Source: Streptomyces sp. HNM0574
GTDB lineage: Bacteria > Actinomycetota > Actinomycetes > Streptomycetales > Streptomycetaceae
Assembly (NCBI RefSeq): GCF_012726235.1
Contig: NZ_JAASAH010000008.1
Location: 124,001 to 188,000, forward strand
Direction: 5' to 3'
Length of the DNA stretch: 64,000 nt
The position numbers and the translations under genes were made by a program. Below the pieces are notes generated by a model. It was not told the origin of the DNA and did not search any database. It saw only the letters and a list, made by a program, of their open reading frames with translations. This document shows, in pieces, positions 39,534 through 48,602 of the stretch; position 1 is the stretch's first letter, and every line of letters begins with the position of its first letter.

Positions 39534-40994
39534 TCACGCGCGGGCCGGGGTCGAAGTCCGGGCAGCGGAGTTCAGGTGGGCCAGGGCCGATTCCGCCGCC
39601 CGCACCCCGCACATGCCGTGCACACCGGCGCCGGGCGGGGTCGAGGCCGAGCACAGATAGATCCCGGGGGCGCCCAGGCTGTACGGGTCGGTGGCGGCGC
39701 GGGGCCGGAAGACCAGCTGGCGGGCGTGGTTGGAGCCGCCCGCGATGTCGCCGCCGACGAAGTTCGGGTTGTACGCCGCCAGTTGGGGTGCCGTACGGGC
39801 GTGCACGGCGAGGATGCGGTGCCGGAAACCGGGGGCGAACCGCTCGATCTGAGCGGTCACCGCCTCGGTGACGTCCCCGGTGTGGCCGTGCGGGATGTGC
39901 GCGTAGGCGTACAGCGGGTTGGCGCCGTTCGCGGAGCGCGACGGGTCGGCGAGGTACTGCTGGCCCACGAGGACGAAGGGGCGGTCGGTCATGGTGCCGC
40001 GTGCGGTGGCGGCTTCCGTTGCTGCGATCTCCCGTGCACCGCCGCCGAGGTGGAGGGTGCCGGCGCGGCGGCAGTCCTCGTTGGTCCAGGGGACGTCACC
40101 GTCGATCGCGTAGTCGACCTTGTGTACGGCCGGGCCGTGGCGGTAACGGGTCAGCGCCCGGCGTACGCGTGGCGGCAGGCGGTCGCCCGCGATGCGGGCC
40201 GCGGCCTGCGGGGCGGTGTCGAGCAACACCACGTCGGGCTCACTGCCCAGGAGTTCGGGCAACTCGCGAAGTGCGGTGACCCTGACGCCCGTGCGGACGG
40301 CGCCGCCGAGGCTCTCCAGGAGGCGGATCATCGCGGTGGTGATCGCGTACGTGCCGCCTTCCGCTACGGGCCAGCCCACCGCGTGGCCCGCCGCGGCGAG
40401 CATCATTCCGACCGATCCGCTCAGCGGGGTGTCGAGCCGGCCGAAGGCGTGTGCCGCGACGCCCAGGAACAGGGCGTGGGCCGGTTCGTCCCGCCATCGG
40501 TGTGCCGCCCAGGTCGCGGGCGGCAGGACGCCCATGCCGAATCGGGCGAACGCCAGGGGGTGCCGGGGCAGGTGCAGCACCGGTCGGAAGACGTCCTCAC
40601 CGATCTTGTCGAAACGGTCGGCGAGCGGGGCGAAGACCCGGCGCCAGGCGTCCGCGTCCCGGCCGAGGGTGGCCGCCGTACGCGTCATGTCGCGGGAGAG
40701 GACGCCGGCCCGGCCGTCGTCCAGCGGGTGGGCCAGGTCGAGATCGGGCCACAGCCAGCGCAGGCCGAAGCGGTCCAGGCCGAGGGAGTTCAGGAAGGGC
40801 GAGGCGACCCCGGTCGGGTGGATCGCCGCGCAGTCGTCGTGCAGGAGGCCGGGCAGGGTCAGCTCCGAGGTGTGGGTACCGCCGCCCGGCCGCTCCGCGC
40901 ATTCCAGCACCGTGACGTCCAGCCCCTCCTGGGCCAGCCGGATCGCGGCGGCCAGGCCGTTGGGGCCGCTGCCCACGACTGCTGCTGTGGTCAT
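39534..40994 (-). CDS. FAD-dependent phytoene-dehydrogenase-like oxidoreductase
   Basis: A 486-residue flavoprotein. The N-terminus has the Rossmann dinucleotide motif (AAVVGSGPNGLAAAIRLAQEG) followed by VLECAERPGGGTHTSEL, as in phytoene desaturase/carotenoid oxidoreductase relatives. A second FAD contact occurs near the C-terminus (LGAPGIYLCSASTPPGAGVHG). These enzymes desaturate or isomerise hydrophobic, often isoprenoid, substrates. ATG at 40994 starts 5 bp after the DUF3556 stop, so it is tightly linked in the operon. Its actual substrate is unknown. Confidence 0.85.
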   Translation of the reverse strand: MTTAAVVGSGPNGLAAAIRLAQEGLDVTVLECAERPGGGTHTSELTLPGLLHDDCAAIHPTGVASPFLNSLGLDRFGLRWLWPDLDLAHPLDDGRAGVLSRDMTRTAATLGRDADAWRRVFAPLADRFDKIGEDVFRPVLHLPRHPLAFARFGMGVLPPATWAAHRWRDEPAHALFLGVAAHAFGRLDTPLSGSVGMMLAAAGHAVGWPVAEGGTYAITTAMIRLLESLGGAVRTGVRVTALRELPELLGSEPDVVLLDTAPQAAARIAGDRLPPRVRRALTRYRHGPAVHKVDYAIDGDVPWTNEDCRRAGTLHLGGGAREIAATEAATARGTMTDRPFVLVGQQYLADPSRSANGANPLYAYAHIPHGHTGDVTEAVTAQIERFAPGFRHRILAVHARTAPQLAAYNPNFVGGDIAGGSNHARQLVFRPRAATDPYSLGAPGIYLCSASTPPGAGVHGMCGVRAAESALAHLNSAARTSTPARA

Positions 40995-40999
40995 GGTGT

Positions 41000-42802
41000 T
41001 CAGCCTTCCGCGACGAGTGAGCCGGCGTCCTCGGCGGACCGCACCCATTCGATCTCCACCGGGACGGGTCCGAGTGGCTCCGGCAGCCAGGGCTGACGCT
41101 CGACGGCGTCCGCGACCTTCCAGGTGCCGCGCTCGACGACGCCGAGGGCGGCGTCGATGACCTGGTAGCTCTGGGTGTCCTTGTGGATCGGCTGCGATTC
41201 GACCCATACGACGGTCAACTCACCCGGCGCGAAGTTCAGCCGCTTCTGCAGCGCGTCGATGAGTCGGATGTCGTGCAGGTGACCGTCGCCGAAGTTCCAG
41301 CCGGTGAGCTGGTTGCAGATGAACTCGGCCTCGCGGACGGTGTAGTTGTCGATGTCGGGCAGCCGGCGTGTGAGGACGGAGTACAGGCCGCGGCCCTGGC
41401 TGTGCAGCGAGCGCCAGGCCAGCGGCATCTGCATGGCGACCCGGGCGGCGTCCTCGTCGTACGCCATGACCATCTTCTGCATCTGTTCGACCTGGATGCG
41501 CGCGGGTGTCGCGAGCTCGTTCAGGCGCTCCTCGCAGCCGGGGGCGAACGCCCACGTCGCGGAGGCCCAGTTGCCCGCGTACTGGCGCATGGACGGAAGG
41601 AACGAGACGAGGTCGGGCCGGAAGTTGCCGAGGACGGGGAAGAAGGCGAGCGCGGCGAATATCAGCGGCAGCATCCACCACTGGGAGAAGTCGAGCACGC
41701 CGTAGCCGTCCTGCGCCGGGTAGCCGACGAAGAGGAAGACCGCGCCGAAGGCGAAGAGGGCGTTCCACTCCAGCGGCACGGCCAGCGGGAACGTGGACAG
41801 GATGAACAGGTGGAAGATCACCATCGACGCGGCGGCGAGCAGGGTGATCGTGCGGTCCGGCGAGAACAGCAGGATCAGCGGAAGGCCCAGCTCGACGGCG
41901 GTGCCGAAGATGTGCCCCATCACCCAGGCCAGTCGCGAAGGGCGGATGTCCTCGGGGAAGTTGCGGTAGTGGGCGCGACGCAGGGCTTTGGACGGCATGA
42001 ACGGCCCGTTGGAGATCATCGGCGGGATCACGTTGGTGAAGTGCCGGCCGAACTTGGAGATGCCGGCGCCCAGCCACACCACCACCATGAGCAGCTTCCA
42101 GGCGATGATCATGTCGGTGAAGCCGAGCGCCGCCGACAGAACCAGGGCGGGCAGGTATTGCTCGCCACGGGCGCCCAGGAAGATCAGCCGGTCCCGCAGG
42201 CCGCAGAGCACGAGGAGCACGGCGACGACGACGTGGACCGCGGGTGTCACCAGGCCGCCGGTGCTGTCCGGGAGGGCGTCGGCGAGAGCCCTGTCGGCGG
42301 ACCCCGGCAGTACGAGCCCGACGACGAGGCTCGCCAACAGGGCCGCGTACAGCAGGACATCGCCCACGGTGCGCGCGTCTCCGGCGGTCAGCGGGACCTT
42401 GCCGGGCCATGGCGGCAGCCGGATCGTGCCCGGCCGCAGCCAGTACAGCGCGCCGCCGGTCATCGGCTTGAAGTGACCGGCCAGCGGGCCCCAGGAGCCC
42501 GCGAGTCCCAGCACTTCGAGGAGCACCGTCCACAGGATGAGCTTCTGGTAGAGGATCGGCTCGCTCCACCAGGAGGTGAAGTCGGAGATGGAACCGAGAT
42601 CGGACGTGTACCGGGCGACGAGGAGGCCGCCCAGGCAGTAGAGCACCGCCACCTTGAGCACGTAGATGACGGATACCGCGCGCGGGGCGCCGAATCCGTG
42701 CTCGGCCCAGTGGGTGCTGAGAATTCTGATCCGCTCCAGGAACGGGCGGGCCAGCAGGGTCCGAGGGTCTTCCTTCGGGGGGTCGGGCTGGAGGAATCCC
42801 AT
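41000..42802 (-). CDS. DUF3556 multi-pass membrane protein
   Basis: A 600-residue integral membrane protein with about nine hydrophobic helices between residues 45 and 400 (for example VIYVLKVAVLYCLGGLLVA, LILWTVLLEVLGLAG, VHVVVAVLLVLCGL, FLFVGYP) and a soluble C-terminal portion of about 190 residues (MQMPLAWRSLHSQGRGLYSV, IDNYTVREAEFICNQLTGWN). It resembles the DUF3556 family of mycobacteria and related actinobacteria, which has no proven function. HTTM/VKGC-like membrane enzymes share some helices, but I cannot confirm a link. ATG at 42802 follows GGGAG. It lies 2 bp after the ligase stop. Confidence 0.8.
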   Translation of the reverse strand: MGFLQPDPPKEDPRTLLARPFLERIRILSTHWAEHGFGAPRAVSVIYVLKVAVLYCLGGLLVARYTSDLGSISDFTSWWSEPILYQKLILWTVLLEVLGLAGSWGPLAGHFKPMTGGALYWLRPGTIRLPPWPGKVPLTAGDARTVGDVLLYAALLASLVVGLVLPGSADRALADALPDSTGGLVTPAVHVVVAVLLVLCGLRDRLIFLGARGEQYLPALVLSAALGFTDMIIAWKLLMVVVWLGAGISKFGRHFTNVIPPMISNGPFMPSKALRRAHYRNFPEDIRPSRLAWVMGHIFGTAVELGLPLILLFSPDRTITLLAAASMVIFHLFILSTFPLAVPLEWNALFAFGAVFLFVGYPAQDGYGVLDFSQWWMLPLIFAALAFFPVLGNFRPDLVSFLPSMRQYAGNWASATWAFAPGCEERLNELATPARIQVEQMQKMVMAYDEDAARVAMQMPLAWRSLHSQGRGLYSVLTRRLPDIDNYTVREAEFICNQLTGWNFGDGHLHDIRLIDALQKRLNFAPGELTVVWVESQPIHKDTQSYQVIDAALGVVERGTWKVADAVERQPWLPEPLGPVPVEIEWVRSAEDAGSLVAEG

Positions 42803-42804
42803 GG

Positions 42805-44292
42805 TCAGGCTCCCTGAGGGGTGGGGTCGGCGGGGGCAGCGGCGAGGCGGGCGCGCAGAGCGGGCTTGTCGAGCTTTCCGACGGGGTTCTTGGGGAGGGT
42901 GTCCAGGACGTGCACGGCCACCGGGTTCTTCACTTTGGTGAGCCGCTCGGCGCAGAGTGCGCGCAGCTCGTCGACGACCAGCGGCATGCCCGGGTACGCG
43001 GCCACGTAGGCGACCGGCACTTCTCCGTACACCGCGTGCGGGGCGCCCACCACGGCGGCTTCCTGCACAGCGGGGTGCTGATGGAGGACGGACTCGATCT
43101 CCTTGGGGTACAGGTTCTCGCCACCGCGGATGATCATGTCCTTGATCCGGTCGACGATCCGCAGGTAGCCGTCCTCGTCCAGGACGCCCACGTCGCCGGT
43201 GTGCAGCCAACCGCCGCGCAGGGTCTCGGCGGTGGCCTCCGGGCGGCCGAGGTAGCCGCGCATCACGTTGGCGCCCTGGACGACGATCTCGCCGCGCTCG
43301 CCGGGCGGCAGCAGGGTGCCGTCGCCCGCCATGACCGCGACGCGCTGGCCGGGCAGGGCGACGCCGACGGTGCCGGGGCGGCGCGGAGCGTGCAGCGGGG
43401 AGGAGGTGGAGGCGCAGCTGCCCTCGGTGAGGCCGTAGCCCTCGACCACCGGGAAACCGAAGCGCTTCTCCACCGCGGCCAGCAGTTCCTCGGAGGCGGG
43501 CGCCGCACCACAGATCGCCACCCGTACCGAGGAGGTGTCTGCCGTCAACTCCGCGGACAGGCCGACGAGATGGGCGTAGATGGTGGGCACGGCGGAGAAG
43601 AACGTGGGGCGCAATCGCTCGACGGCGGCGAGGAACTCCTTCGGGTGGAAGCGGCTCAGCACGGACAGACGGCCGCCCGCGCGCAGGGTGCTGAGGAAAC
43701 TGACGCAGATGGCGTTCACGTGGAACAGCGGCAGGACGAGCAGGCAGTGGTCGTCCGCGGTGATCTCCAGGTGCGAGGAGATCGAGGCGACCATCGCGTC
43801 GATGTTGGCGTGATCGAGGATCACGCCCTTGGGGCGGCCGGTGGAGCCGCTGGTGTAGATGAGCAGGGCGCGGTCGGCGGGATCGGTCGACGGCTCCGGC
43901 AGCGCGTGTCCTTCCGGCGTCTGGCGCAGGTCGTCGACGACGAGGGACGGTCTGCCGCCGTCGGGTGCGCCGGGGCCGGCGTTGACGACGAGCACGGCAC
44001 CGGAGTCGCTGATCTGGTAGTCGGCCTCGGCCGCGGTGAAGACAGGGTTCACCGGGGTCGCCGCGGCGCCCACCCGCCAGGCCGCCATCAAGCAGACCAG
44101 CAGCTCGACCCTGTTCGGCAGCATCACGGCGACCACGGATCCGGGGCCGACGCCGGCCTGTGCGAACTGCTCGGCCACCGCTTCGACACGCAGGCCGAAC
44201 TCGTCGTAGGTGAACTGCAGTTGCTCGTCGCCCACGCAGGGCCGCTCGCCCGGGGTGTCCTGTCGGCGCCAGTGCAGATAGGTCAGAGACAT
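42805..44292 (-). CDS. Acyl-CoA synthetase (AMP-forming)
   Basis: A 495-residue ANL-superfamily ligase: P-loop LLIYTSGSTGRPKGVILDH, VVEGYGLTEGSCAS, the Asp of WLHTGDVGVLDEDGYL, the hinge DRIKDMIIRGGENLYPKEIE and the catalytic lysine in PKNPVGKLDK. The cluster of such enzymes that includes FadD-type ligases makes acyl-CoA from a carboxylic acid, ATP and CoA. It has no carrier domain, and its neighbours are oxidoreductases, so it more likely belongs to this operon than to either NRPS. ATG at 44292 is 44 bp after the SDR stop. Confidence 0.9.
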   Translation of the reverse strand: MSLTYLHWRRQDTPGERPCVGDEQLQFTYDEFGLRVEAVAEQFAQAGVGPGSVVAVMLPNRVELLVCLMAAWRVGAAATPVNPVFTAAEADYQISDSGAVLVVNAGPGAPDGGRPSLVVDDLRQTPEGHALPEPSTDPADRALLIYTSGSTGRPKGVILDHANIDAMVASISSHLEITADDHCLLVLPLFHVNAICVSFLSTLRAGGRLSVLSRFHPKEFLAAVERLRPTFFSAVPTIYAHLVGLSAELTADTSSVRVAICGAAPASEELLAAVEKRFGFPVVEGYGLTEGSCASTSSPLHAPRRPGTVGVALPGQRVAVMAGDGTLLPPGERGEIVVQGANVMRGYLGRPEATAETLRGGWLHTGDVGVLDEDGYLRIVDRIKDMIIRGGENLYPKEIESVLHQHPAVQEAAVVGAPHAVYGEVPVAYVAAYPGMPLVVDELRALCAERLTKVKNPVAVHVLDTLPKNPVGKLDKPALRARLAAAPADPTPQGA

Positions 44293-44336
44293 GGTGTGCG
44301 GGAGCCTTTCGGGGTGGTATGCCGTCCGGAGCGGAG

Positions 44337-45107
44337 TCAGAACAGCGAGGCGTTGAGGCCGCCGTCGAGGAGGAGGCCGGTGCCGTTGCAGAAGGACGCG
44401 GAGTCCGCTGCCAGGAAGAGCACCGCATCGGCGACCTCCTCGACCGTGCCCAGGCGCCCCTGCTTCTGGTCCATCAGCGCGGCGAACCCGCCGGCCGGCA
44501 TGCCGGACTGCTCCTCGAAGGATTCGGCCTGACCGGTGACCAGCTGGGTGCCGACGAAGCCGGGCAGCACGGCGTTCACGCGCACATTGTGGGAACGGAG
44601 CTCGGTGGCGGCGGTCTTGGTGAGGTTGACGACGGCAGCCTTGGACGCGGCGTAATGGCCGATCAGCGGTGCGCCGGCGAGTGCGGTGACCGAGCCGAGG
44701 GTGACGATGCTGCCGCCGCCCGCGGCGACGATCGCGGGTGCCGCGTGGCGGATGGCGAGGAAGACACCGTCCAGGTTGACCGAGGTGACCTCGCGCCAGG
44801 CGGCCAGGTCCATCTCGACGAGCGGCATCGCCCGCGCCACGCCCGCGTTGGGCACCATGACGTGCAGCGCCCCGAACCGCTCGACCGAGCCCTCCACCAG
44901 TGCCTTCACCTGGTCCTCGTCCCGTACGTCGCAGGCGATCGCCGCGGAGCCGGGGATCTTTGCGGACGCCTCCTTGGCGGCAGCCTCGTCGATGTCGGAG
45001 ACGACCACGTTCGCTCCTTCCGCGGCGAGGCGGGACGCGATGGCGAAGCCGATGCCGGTCGCGGAGCCTGTCACGATGGCCGTCTTGCCGCTCAGCTGCT
45101 GGGGCAT
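44337..45107 (-). CDS. Short-chain dehydrogenase/reductase (SDR), operon leader
   Basis: A 256-residue classical SDR: cofactor site TGSATGIGFAIASRLA, Asp at the end of beta-2 (VVVSDIDE, favouring NAD), the NAG motif (VPNAGVA), the catalytic Ser in VTLGSVTAL and the YAASKAA motif. It ends in LLLDGGLNASLF, very like the second SDR of this island. ATG at 45107 follows an AGGAGG-like site. A conserved promoter-like motif lies 40 bp upstream. It is the first gene of a six-gene run down to 36552. It oxidises or reduces an alcohol/ketone of unknown structure. Confidence 0.9.
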   Translation of the reverse strand: MPQQLSGKTAIVTGSATGIGFAIASRLAAEGANVVVSDIDEAAAKEASAKIPGSAAIACDVRDEDQVKALVEGSVERFGALHVMVPNAGVARAMPLVEMDLAAWREVTSVNLDGVFLAIRHAAPAIVAAGGGSIVTLGSVTALAGAPLIGHYAASKAAVVNLTKTAATELRSHNVRVNAVLPGFVGTQLVTGQAESFEEQSGMPAGGFAALMDQKQGRLGTVEEVADAVLFLAADSASFCNGTGLLLDGGLNASLF

Positions 45108-45146
45108 GGGGGTCCTCCTGCTCGGGGCCGGGTGATGTGCCTCGAA

Positions 45147-45177
45147 GCTAGGCGTGCGGAAGGCCGGGGTCCCTGTG
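45147..45177 (-). promoter_or_regulatory. Conserved promoter/operator of the first SDR operon
   Basis: On the minus strand this reads CACAGGGACCCCG, 11 bases, GCCTAGC. The TAGCTT inside and after the last block fits a -10 element about 40 bp before the start codon. The same two blocks with the same 11-base gap occur upstream of the second SDR gene. Confidence 0.55.
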
Positions 45178-45275
45178 CCGGGAAACCAAAGCTCGGCCGC
45201 ATGTTCGTGCCCCCGGAGCCAAGAAGGAGGCGCAGGTGAAGGACCGCGGACGTGAGGTGTCGGCGCCGCGAGGGC

Positions 45276-46571
45276 TCAGACGGCGTCGGCGGTGAGAACG
45301 CCGGCGCCCAGCCACTCGCAGGCGATGAGGGCGAGTTCGACCTCGAGCCAGTTGCGGTCCAAGGGCTTTCCGCGCTCTTCGACCGCCCGGTCCACGCGGT
45401 ACTTCACCGTGTTCTTGTGCAGGTGGGTCCGCTCGGCGGTGGCGACGTAGCTGCCCTTCTCGACGACGAAGGCCAGCAGGGTGCCGCGTAGCCTGGCCGC
45501 GGGCTCGGTGTCGGCGGCCAGCGCCCCCAGGGTGTCGCGCACGAGGCTGCGGGCCGCGTCCAGGTCGGTGGCGAGCAGCGCGGCCGCGCGGACACCGGCC
45601 TCGGTGAACGAGGTGACCATCCGGGCGCGTTCAGCCGCGACCATCGCGACAGTGCGGGCCCGCAACGCCTCGACGTGGGTCTGCCGGAACCCCTCCATGC
45701 CCGAGGCGGGCGAGCCGAACGCCACCCGCAGTCCGGACCCGGCGGCGGCGACGATCTGCTCCATCCGTACGAGGTCGAGGCTCTCCGCTCCGAGGCCCAG
45801 CGGGACCCAGCCCCAGCTGCCCGAGCCGTCGTTGCGGCCGAGCAGGGGCTGTCCCGTACTGCCCGCCGCTGTGGCGATCTCGGCGAGCAGTCCCTCGCAG
45901 TGCCGCAGCTCCTGGGTGGACGTCCTGCGGTCCGCTCCCCAGATGACGACGCCCAGGTGCCACTGACCGAGTCCGTAGCCGAGTGCGGCCTCGGCGTCGG
46001 CGACCTTGATCTGCTCACCGGCGAGCAGCGATGTGATCATGGCAGCCCGTACGGTGCCGCGATTGGCCAGGTACCGCTCGCGCTCGGTCTCGTAGACGCG
46101 CACCACCTGCTCCGAGACGCTGTCGACGTACCGGAACGTCATGCTCGTGAACCGGCGGCAAGCGGCGTACGCGACGACGGGGTCCGGCTCCTCGGCCGCG
46201 ATCCAGGAGGCGGCCCAGTCCAGCACGTACTCGTGGGCGAGCCGGTAGGCGCGGGTCAGCGCGTTCGAGGAGACGCCGTGCCGGGCGAGGCGGCGGGCGT
46301 ACTCCTCCGCGGCGGAGGGGCCGGTGACGTCCTCGGCCGGGATGCCGTAACGCAGGACCTCGATGACGGTCTCCAGGTTGCTCTCGGTGCTGCCGTAGAG
46401 CAGGTCGAGGAGCCGGGGGTCGCCCCGCAGGTCGGTGACCTTCTCGGCCAGTTCGGCCTGGAGCCGCCGGGTCAGACCCGGAAGCTGGGCCCGCATGTGC
46501 CCCGCCAGGGCGGCGACGCGCGCCTCGGCGCGTTGCCTCACCTCGTCGGGGGCGGCCGACTGCAAGGCCAC
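45276..46571 (-). CDS. PucR/CdaR-family transcriptional regulator
   Basis: A 431-residue regulator. The C-terminus has the PucR-type helix-turn-helix (VATAERTHLHKNTVKYRVDR, then AVEERGKPLDRNWLEVELAL). The middle has a GGDEF-like fold region common in this family, and the N-terminal part is helical and probably senses a ligand. I chose GTG at 46571 because GAGGAGGG sits five bases upstream; the open frame extends to 46664 without a ribosome site. Such regulators often activate catabolic genes in response to a substrate. It lies between two SDR genes that share a promoter motif and is the natural candidate to bind it. Confidence 0.85.
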   Translation of the reverse strand: MALQSAAPDEVRQRAEARVAALAGHMRAQLPGLTRRLQAELAEKVTDLRGDPRLLDLLYGSTESNLETVIEVLRYGIPAEDVTGPSAAEEYARRLARHGVSSNALTRAYRLAHEYVLDWAASWIAAEEPDPVVAYAACRRFTSMTFRYVDSVSEQVVRVYETERERYLANRGTVRAAMITSLLAGEQIKVADAEAALGYGLGQWHLGVVIWGADRRTSTQELRHCEGLLAEIATAAGSTGQPLLGRNDGSGSWGWVPLGLGAESLDLVRMEQIVAAAGSGLRVAFGSPASGMEGFRQTHVEALRARTVAMVAAERARMVTSFTEAGVRAAALLATDLDAARSLVRDTLGALAADTEPAARLRGTLLAFVVEKGSYVATAERTHLHKNTVKYRVDRAVEERGKPLDRNWLEVELALIACEWLGAGVLTADAV

Positions 46572-46739
46572 GATGGCCCTCCTCGTCGCGTACACGCCCG
46601 CACCCACCGTGCGAGCGCGGTCATCCTGACAGAGCCTTCCGGACCCGGCAACGGCCGACAACACCGTGTCCCGGACATCGGCGCAGGTGACGGCGTCGAT
46701 GTCCGGAACAGTGCGGATCAGGGACCGGGGCGGTGCGGA

Positions 46740-47501
46740 TCAGAACAGGCTCGCGGTGAGCCCTCCGTCGATGGCGTAGTGCGCGCCGGTGATGAAGCGG
46801 GCCTCGCCCGATGCGAGGAACGCAACGAGCCCCGCGACCTCGTCGGGTGTGCCCGGTCGGCCCTGGCGCATCGCGATCAGCTCGGCGAAGGGAGCGGGCG
46901 AGACGGCGTCGATCGGTGCGACGAGGCGGTCGGCCATCTCGGTGGAGACGATGCCGGGACAGACCGTGTTCACCGTGATGCCGGACTGGCGCAGTTCGAT
47001 CGCCGCGGACTCGGTGAACCGGAGGACGGCCCCCTTGGACGCGCAGTACGCGCTGAGCATCGGGCCGCCGGACATGCCGGCCACGGAGCCGAGGTTGACG
47101 ATCGCACCGCTGCCGGATGCGGCCAGAGCGGGAATCGCGGCCTGGGTGGCGCGGAACGTGCCACCCGCGTTCACGTTCAGAACACGCATGAACTCCTCGT
47201 CCGTCAGCTCGGTGACGGGCTTCGCGATCTCGATGCCGGCGTTGTTGACCAGGACGTCGAGCCCGCCCATACCCTCGACCGCCGCGGCGACGGCGTCCCC
47301 GGCGTCGTCGGCACTGCGCACGTCGCACCGTATGCCGACGGTGCCGCCGCCGATCTCCTTGGCGGTGTTCTGCGCGCCCTGCTCGTTCTTGTCGGCCAGC
47401 ACCACCTGGGCGCCGGCGGCCACCAGACGCTGGGCGATGGCGCGCCCGATGCCTTGCGCGCCGCCGGTGACGAGTGCGCGGCGGCCGGTGAGATCTGTCA
47501 T
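46740..47501 (-). CDS. Short-chain dehydrogenase/reductase, second copy
   Basis: A 253-residue classical SDR: TGGAQGIGRAIAQRLVAAGA, beta-2 Asp (VVLADKNE), NNAGIEIAKP, the catalytic Ser in VNLGSVAGMSG and YCASKGAV. The C-terminus, AIDGGLTASLF, mirrors the first SDR. ATG at 47501 follows AGGAGG. It is divergent to the transporter gene and probably monocistronic or joined to the PucR gene (168 bp further on). Confidence 0.9.
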   Translation of the reverse strand: MTDLTGRRALVTGGAQGIGRAIAQRLVAAGAQVVLADKNEQGAQNTAKEIGGGTVGIRCDVRSADDAGDAVAAAVEGMGGLDVLVNNAGIEIAKPVTELTDEEFMRVLNVNAGGTFRATQAAIPALAASGSGAIVNLGSVAGMSGGPMLSAYCASKGAVLRFTESAAIELRQSGITVNTVCPGIVSTEMADRLVAPIDAVSPAPFAELIAMRQGRPGTPDEVAGLVAFLASGEARFITGAHYAIDGGLTASLF

Positions 47502-47553
47502 GGGAACCTCCTGAGGTGCGGCGTCGGCTGACGGGGCGTCGACGGCCGATCAC

Positions 47554-47584
47554 GCTAGGCGGCGCGGGCGGCGGGGTCTCTGTG
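47554..47584 (-). promoter_or_regulatory. Conserved promoter/operator of the second SDR gene
   Basis: On the minus strand this reads CACAGAGACCCCG, 11 bases, GCCTAGC, matching the 45147-45177 element except for one base in the first block. The -10-like TAGCGT lies 53 bp before the start codon. The rest of the divergent gap contains the palindrome CGGCCGGCCG near 47637 and a TACGTT that might be the -10 of the transporter gene. Confidence 0.55.
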
Positions 47585-47711
47585 GTCCGGGCACGACTTT
47601 GCGGAGGTGTTTCGTCCTCCCGCACCAGTCCGCATTTCGGCCGGCCGGACCTACGTTGCGGCGTGGCCGGCATCGACGCCCGCCGCCGCACCCCAGGTAG
47701 GAGCCGCCCGC

Positions 47712-48602
47712 ATGAACTCCCCCTTCATCTCGGCCTTTCTGCCCATAGCCGTGGCGCTCGTCATGGTCGGGCTCGGCCTTTCCCTCACCGTCCAGGACTT
47801 CATCGCCGTCAGGACTCACCGCAGGGCAGTCGCGGTCACGATGGCGCTGCAGCTGGTCGTGCTGCCCGCACTGTGCTTCGGGCTGATGCTCGTGCTGCAG
47901 GTTCCGTCGGTCCTCGCGGCAGGGATGATGCTGCTCGCCGCGTCGCCGGGCGGCACCATCTCCAGCCTCTTCAGCCACCTCTTCGGCGGGGACGTCGCCC
48001 TCAACATCACGCTCACCGCCGCCAATTCGGTGATCGCCATCGTGTCGATCCCGCTGGTCACCAACCTCGGCCTGGCCTACTTCGACCCGGACCTCGGCGG
48101 CGGGCAGGTCACGCTGCAGTTCGGGAAGATGCTCCAGGTCTTCGCGATCGTGCTCGTGCCGGTCGCGGTGGGCATGCTGCTGCGCCGCTACCGCCCGTCC
48201 CTGGCCGCTGCCCTCGACCGGCCGGTCCGGATCGGCTCGTCCGTGGTCCTGGCTCTGGCTGTTCTCGGCTCGATCTTCTCCGAACGCGCAGAACTGCCCG
48301 GATACATCGCCGATGTGGGCCCAGCCGTGCTCGTGTTCTGCGCCCTCAATCTCGTACTGGGGTTCGCGGTTCCGCGCGCGGTGCGTGTGGCACGGCCACA
48401 GGCCATCGCCGCGTCGTTCGAGATCGGCGCCCACAACGCGACCCTGGCGATCACCATCGCCGTGGGTGTTCTGGACAGCAGCGCGCTGGCCGTACCTGCG
48501 GCGGTCTACGGGGCGTTCATGATCCCTGTCGCGGCGCTCTTCGGACGCCTGCTGGCCCGCACCGGGAAGCCGACTTCGGCCGCAGTGGGCCACGCCGGCT
48601 GA
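47712..48602 (+). CDS. BASS-family (SBF) transporter
   Basis: A 296-residue integral membrane protein with about nine to ten hydrophobic helices. It has the bile-acid:sodium-symporter signatures GMMLLAASPGGTISSLFSHL, with the following NITLTAANSVIA, and EIGAHNATLAITIA, the crossover region that binds ions and substrate. Members import bile acids, steroid conjugates, pantoate or keto acids with sodium. ATG at 47712 has GGAG upstream. Divergent transcription from the SDR gene suggests it imports the compound that the island degrades. Confidence 0.85.
   Translation: MNSPFISAFLPIAVALVMVGLGLSLTVQDFIAVRTHRRAVAVTMALQLVVLPALCFGLMLVLQVPSVLAAGMMLLAASPGGTISSLFSHLFGGDVALNITLTAANSVIAIVSIPLVTNLGLAYFDPDLGGGQVTLQFGKMLQVFAIVLVPVAVGMLLRRYRPSLAAALDRPVRIGSSVVLALAVLGSIFSERAELPGYIADVGPAVLVFCALNLVLGFAVPRAVRVARPQAIAASFEIGAHNATLAITIAVGVLDSSALAVPAAVYGAFMIPVAALFGRLLARTGKPTSAAVGHAG

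Noticed and set aside
42805..44292. Acyl-CoA ligase as the missing loader of the stand-alone PCP
   Set aside because: It is embedded in the catabolic operon with 2-bp spacing, is beyond the tRNA scar, and has ordinary acyl-CoA synthetase motifs. A link to cluster A is not supported.
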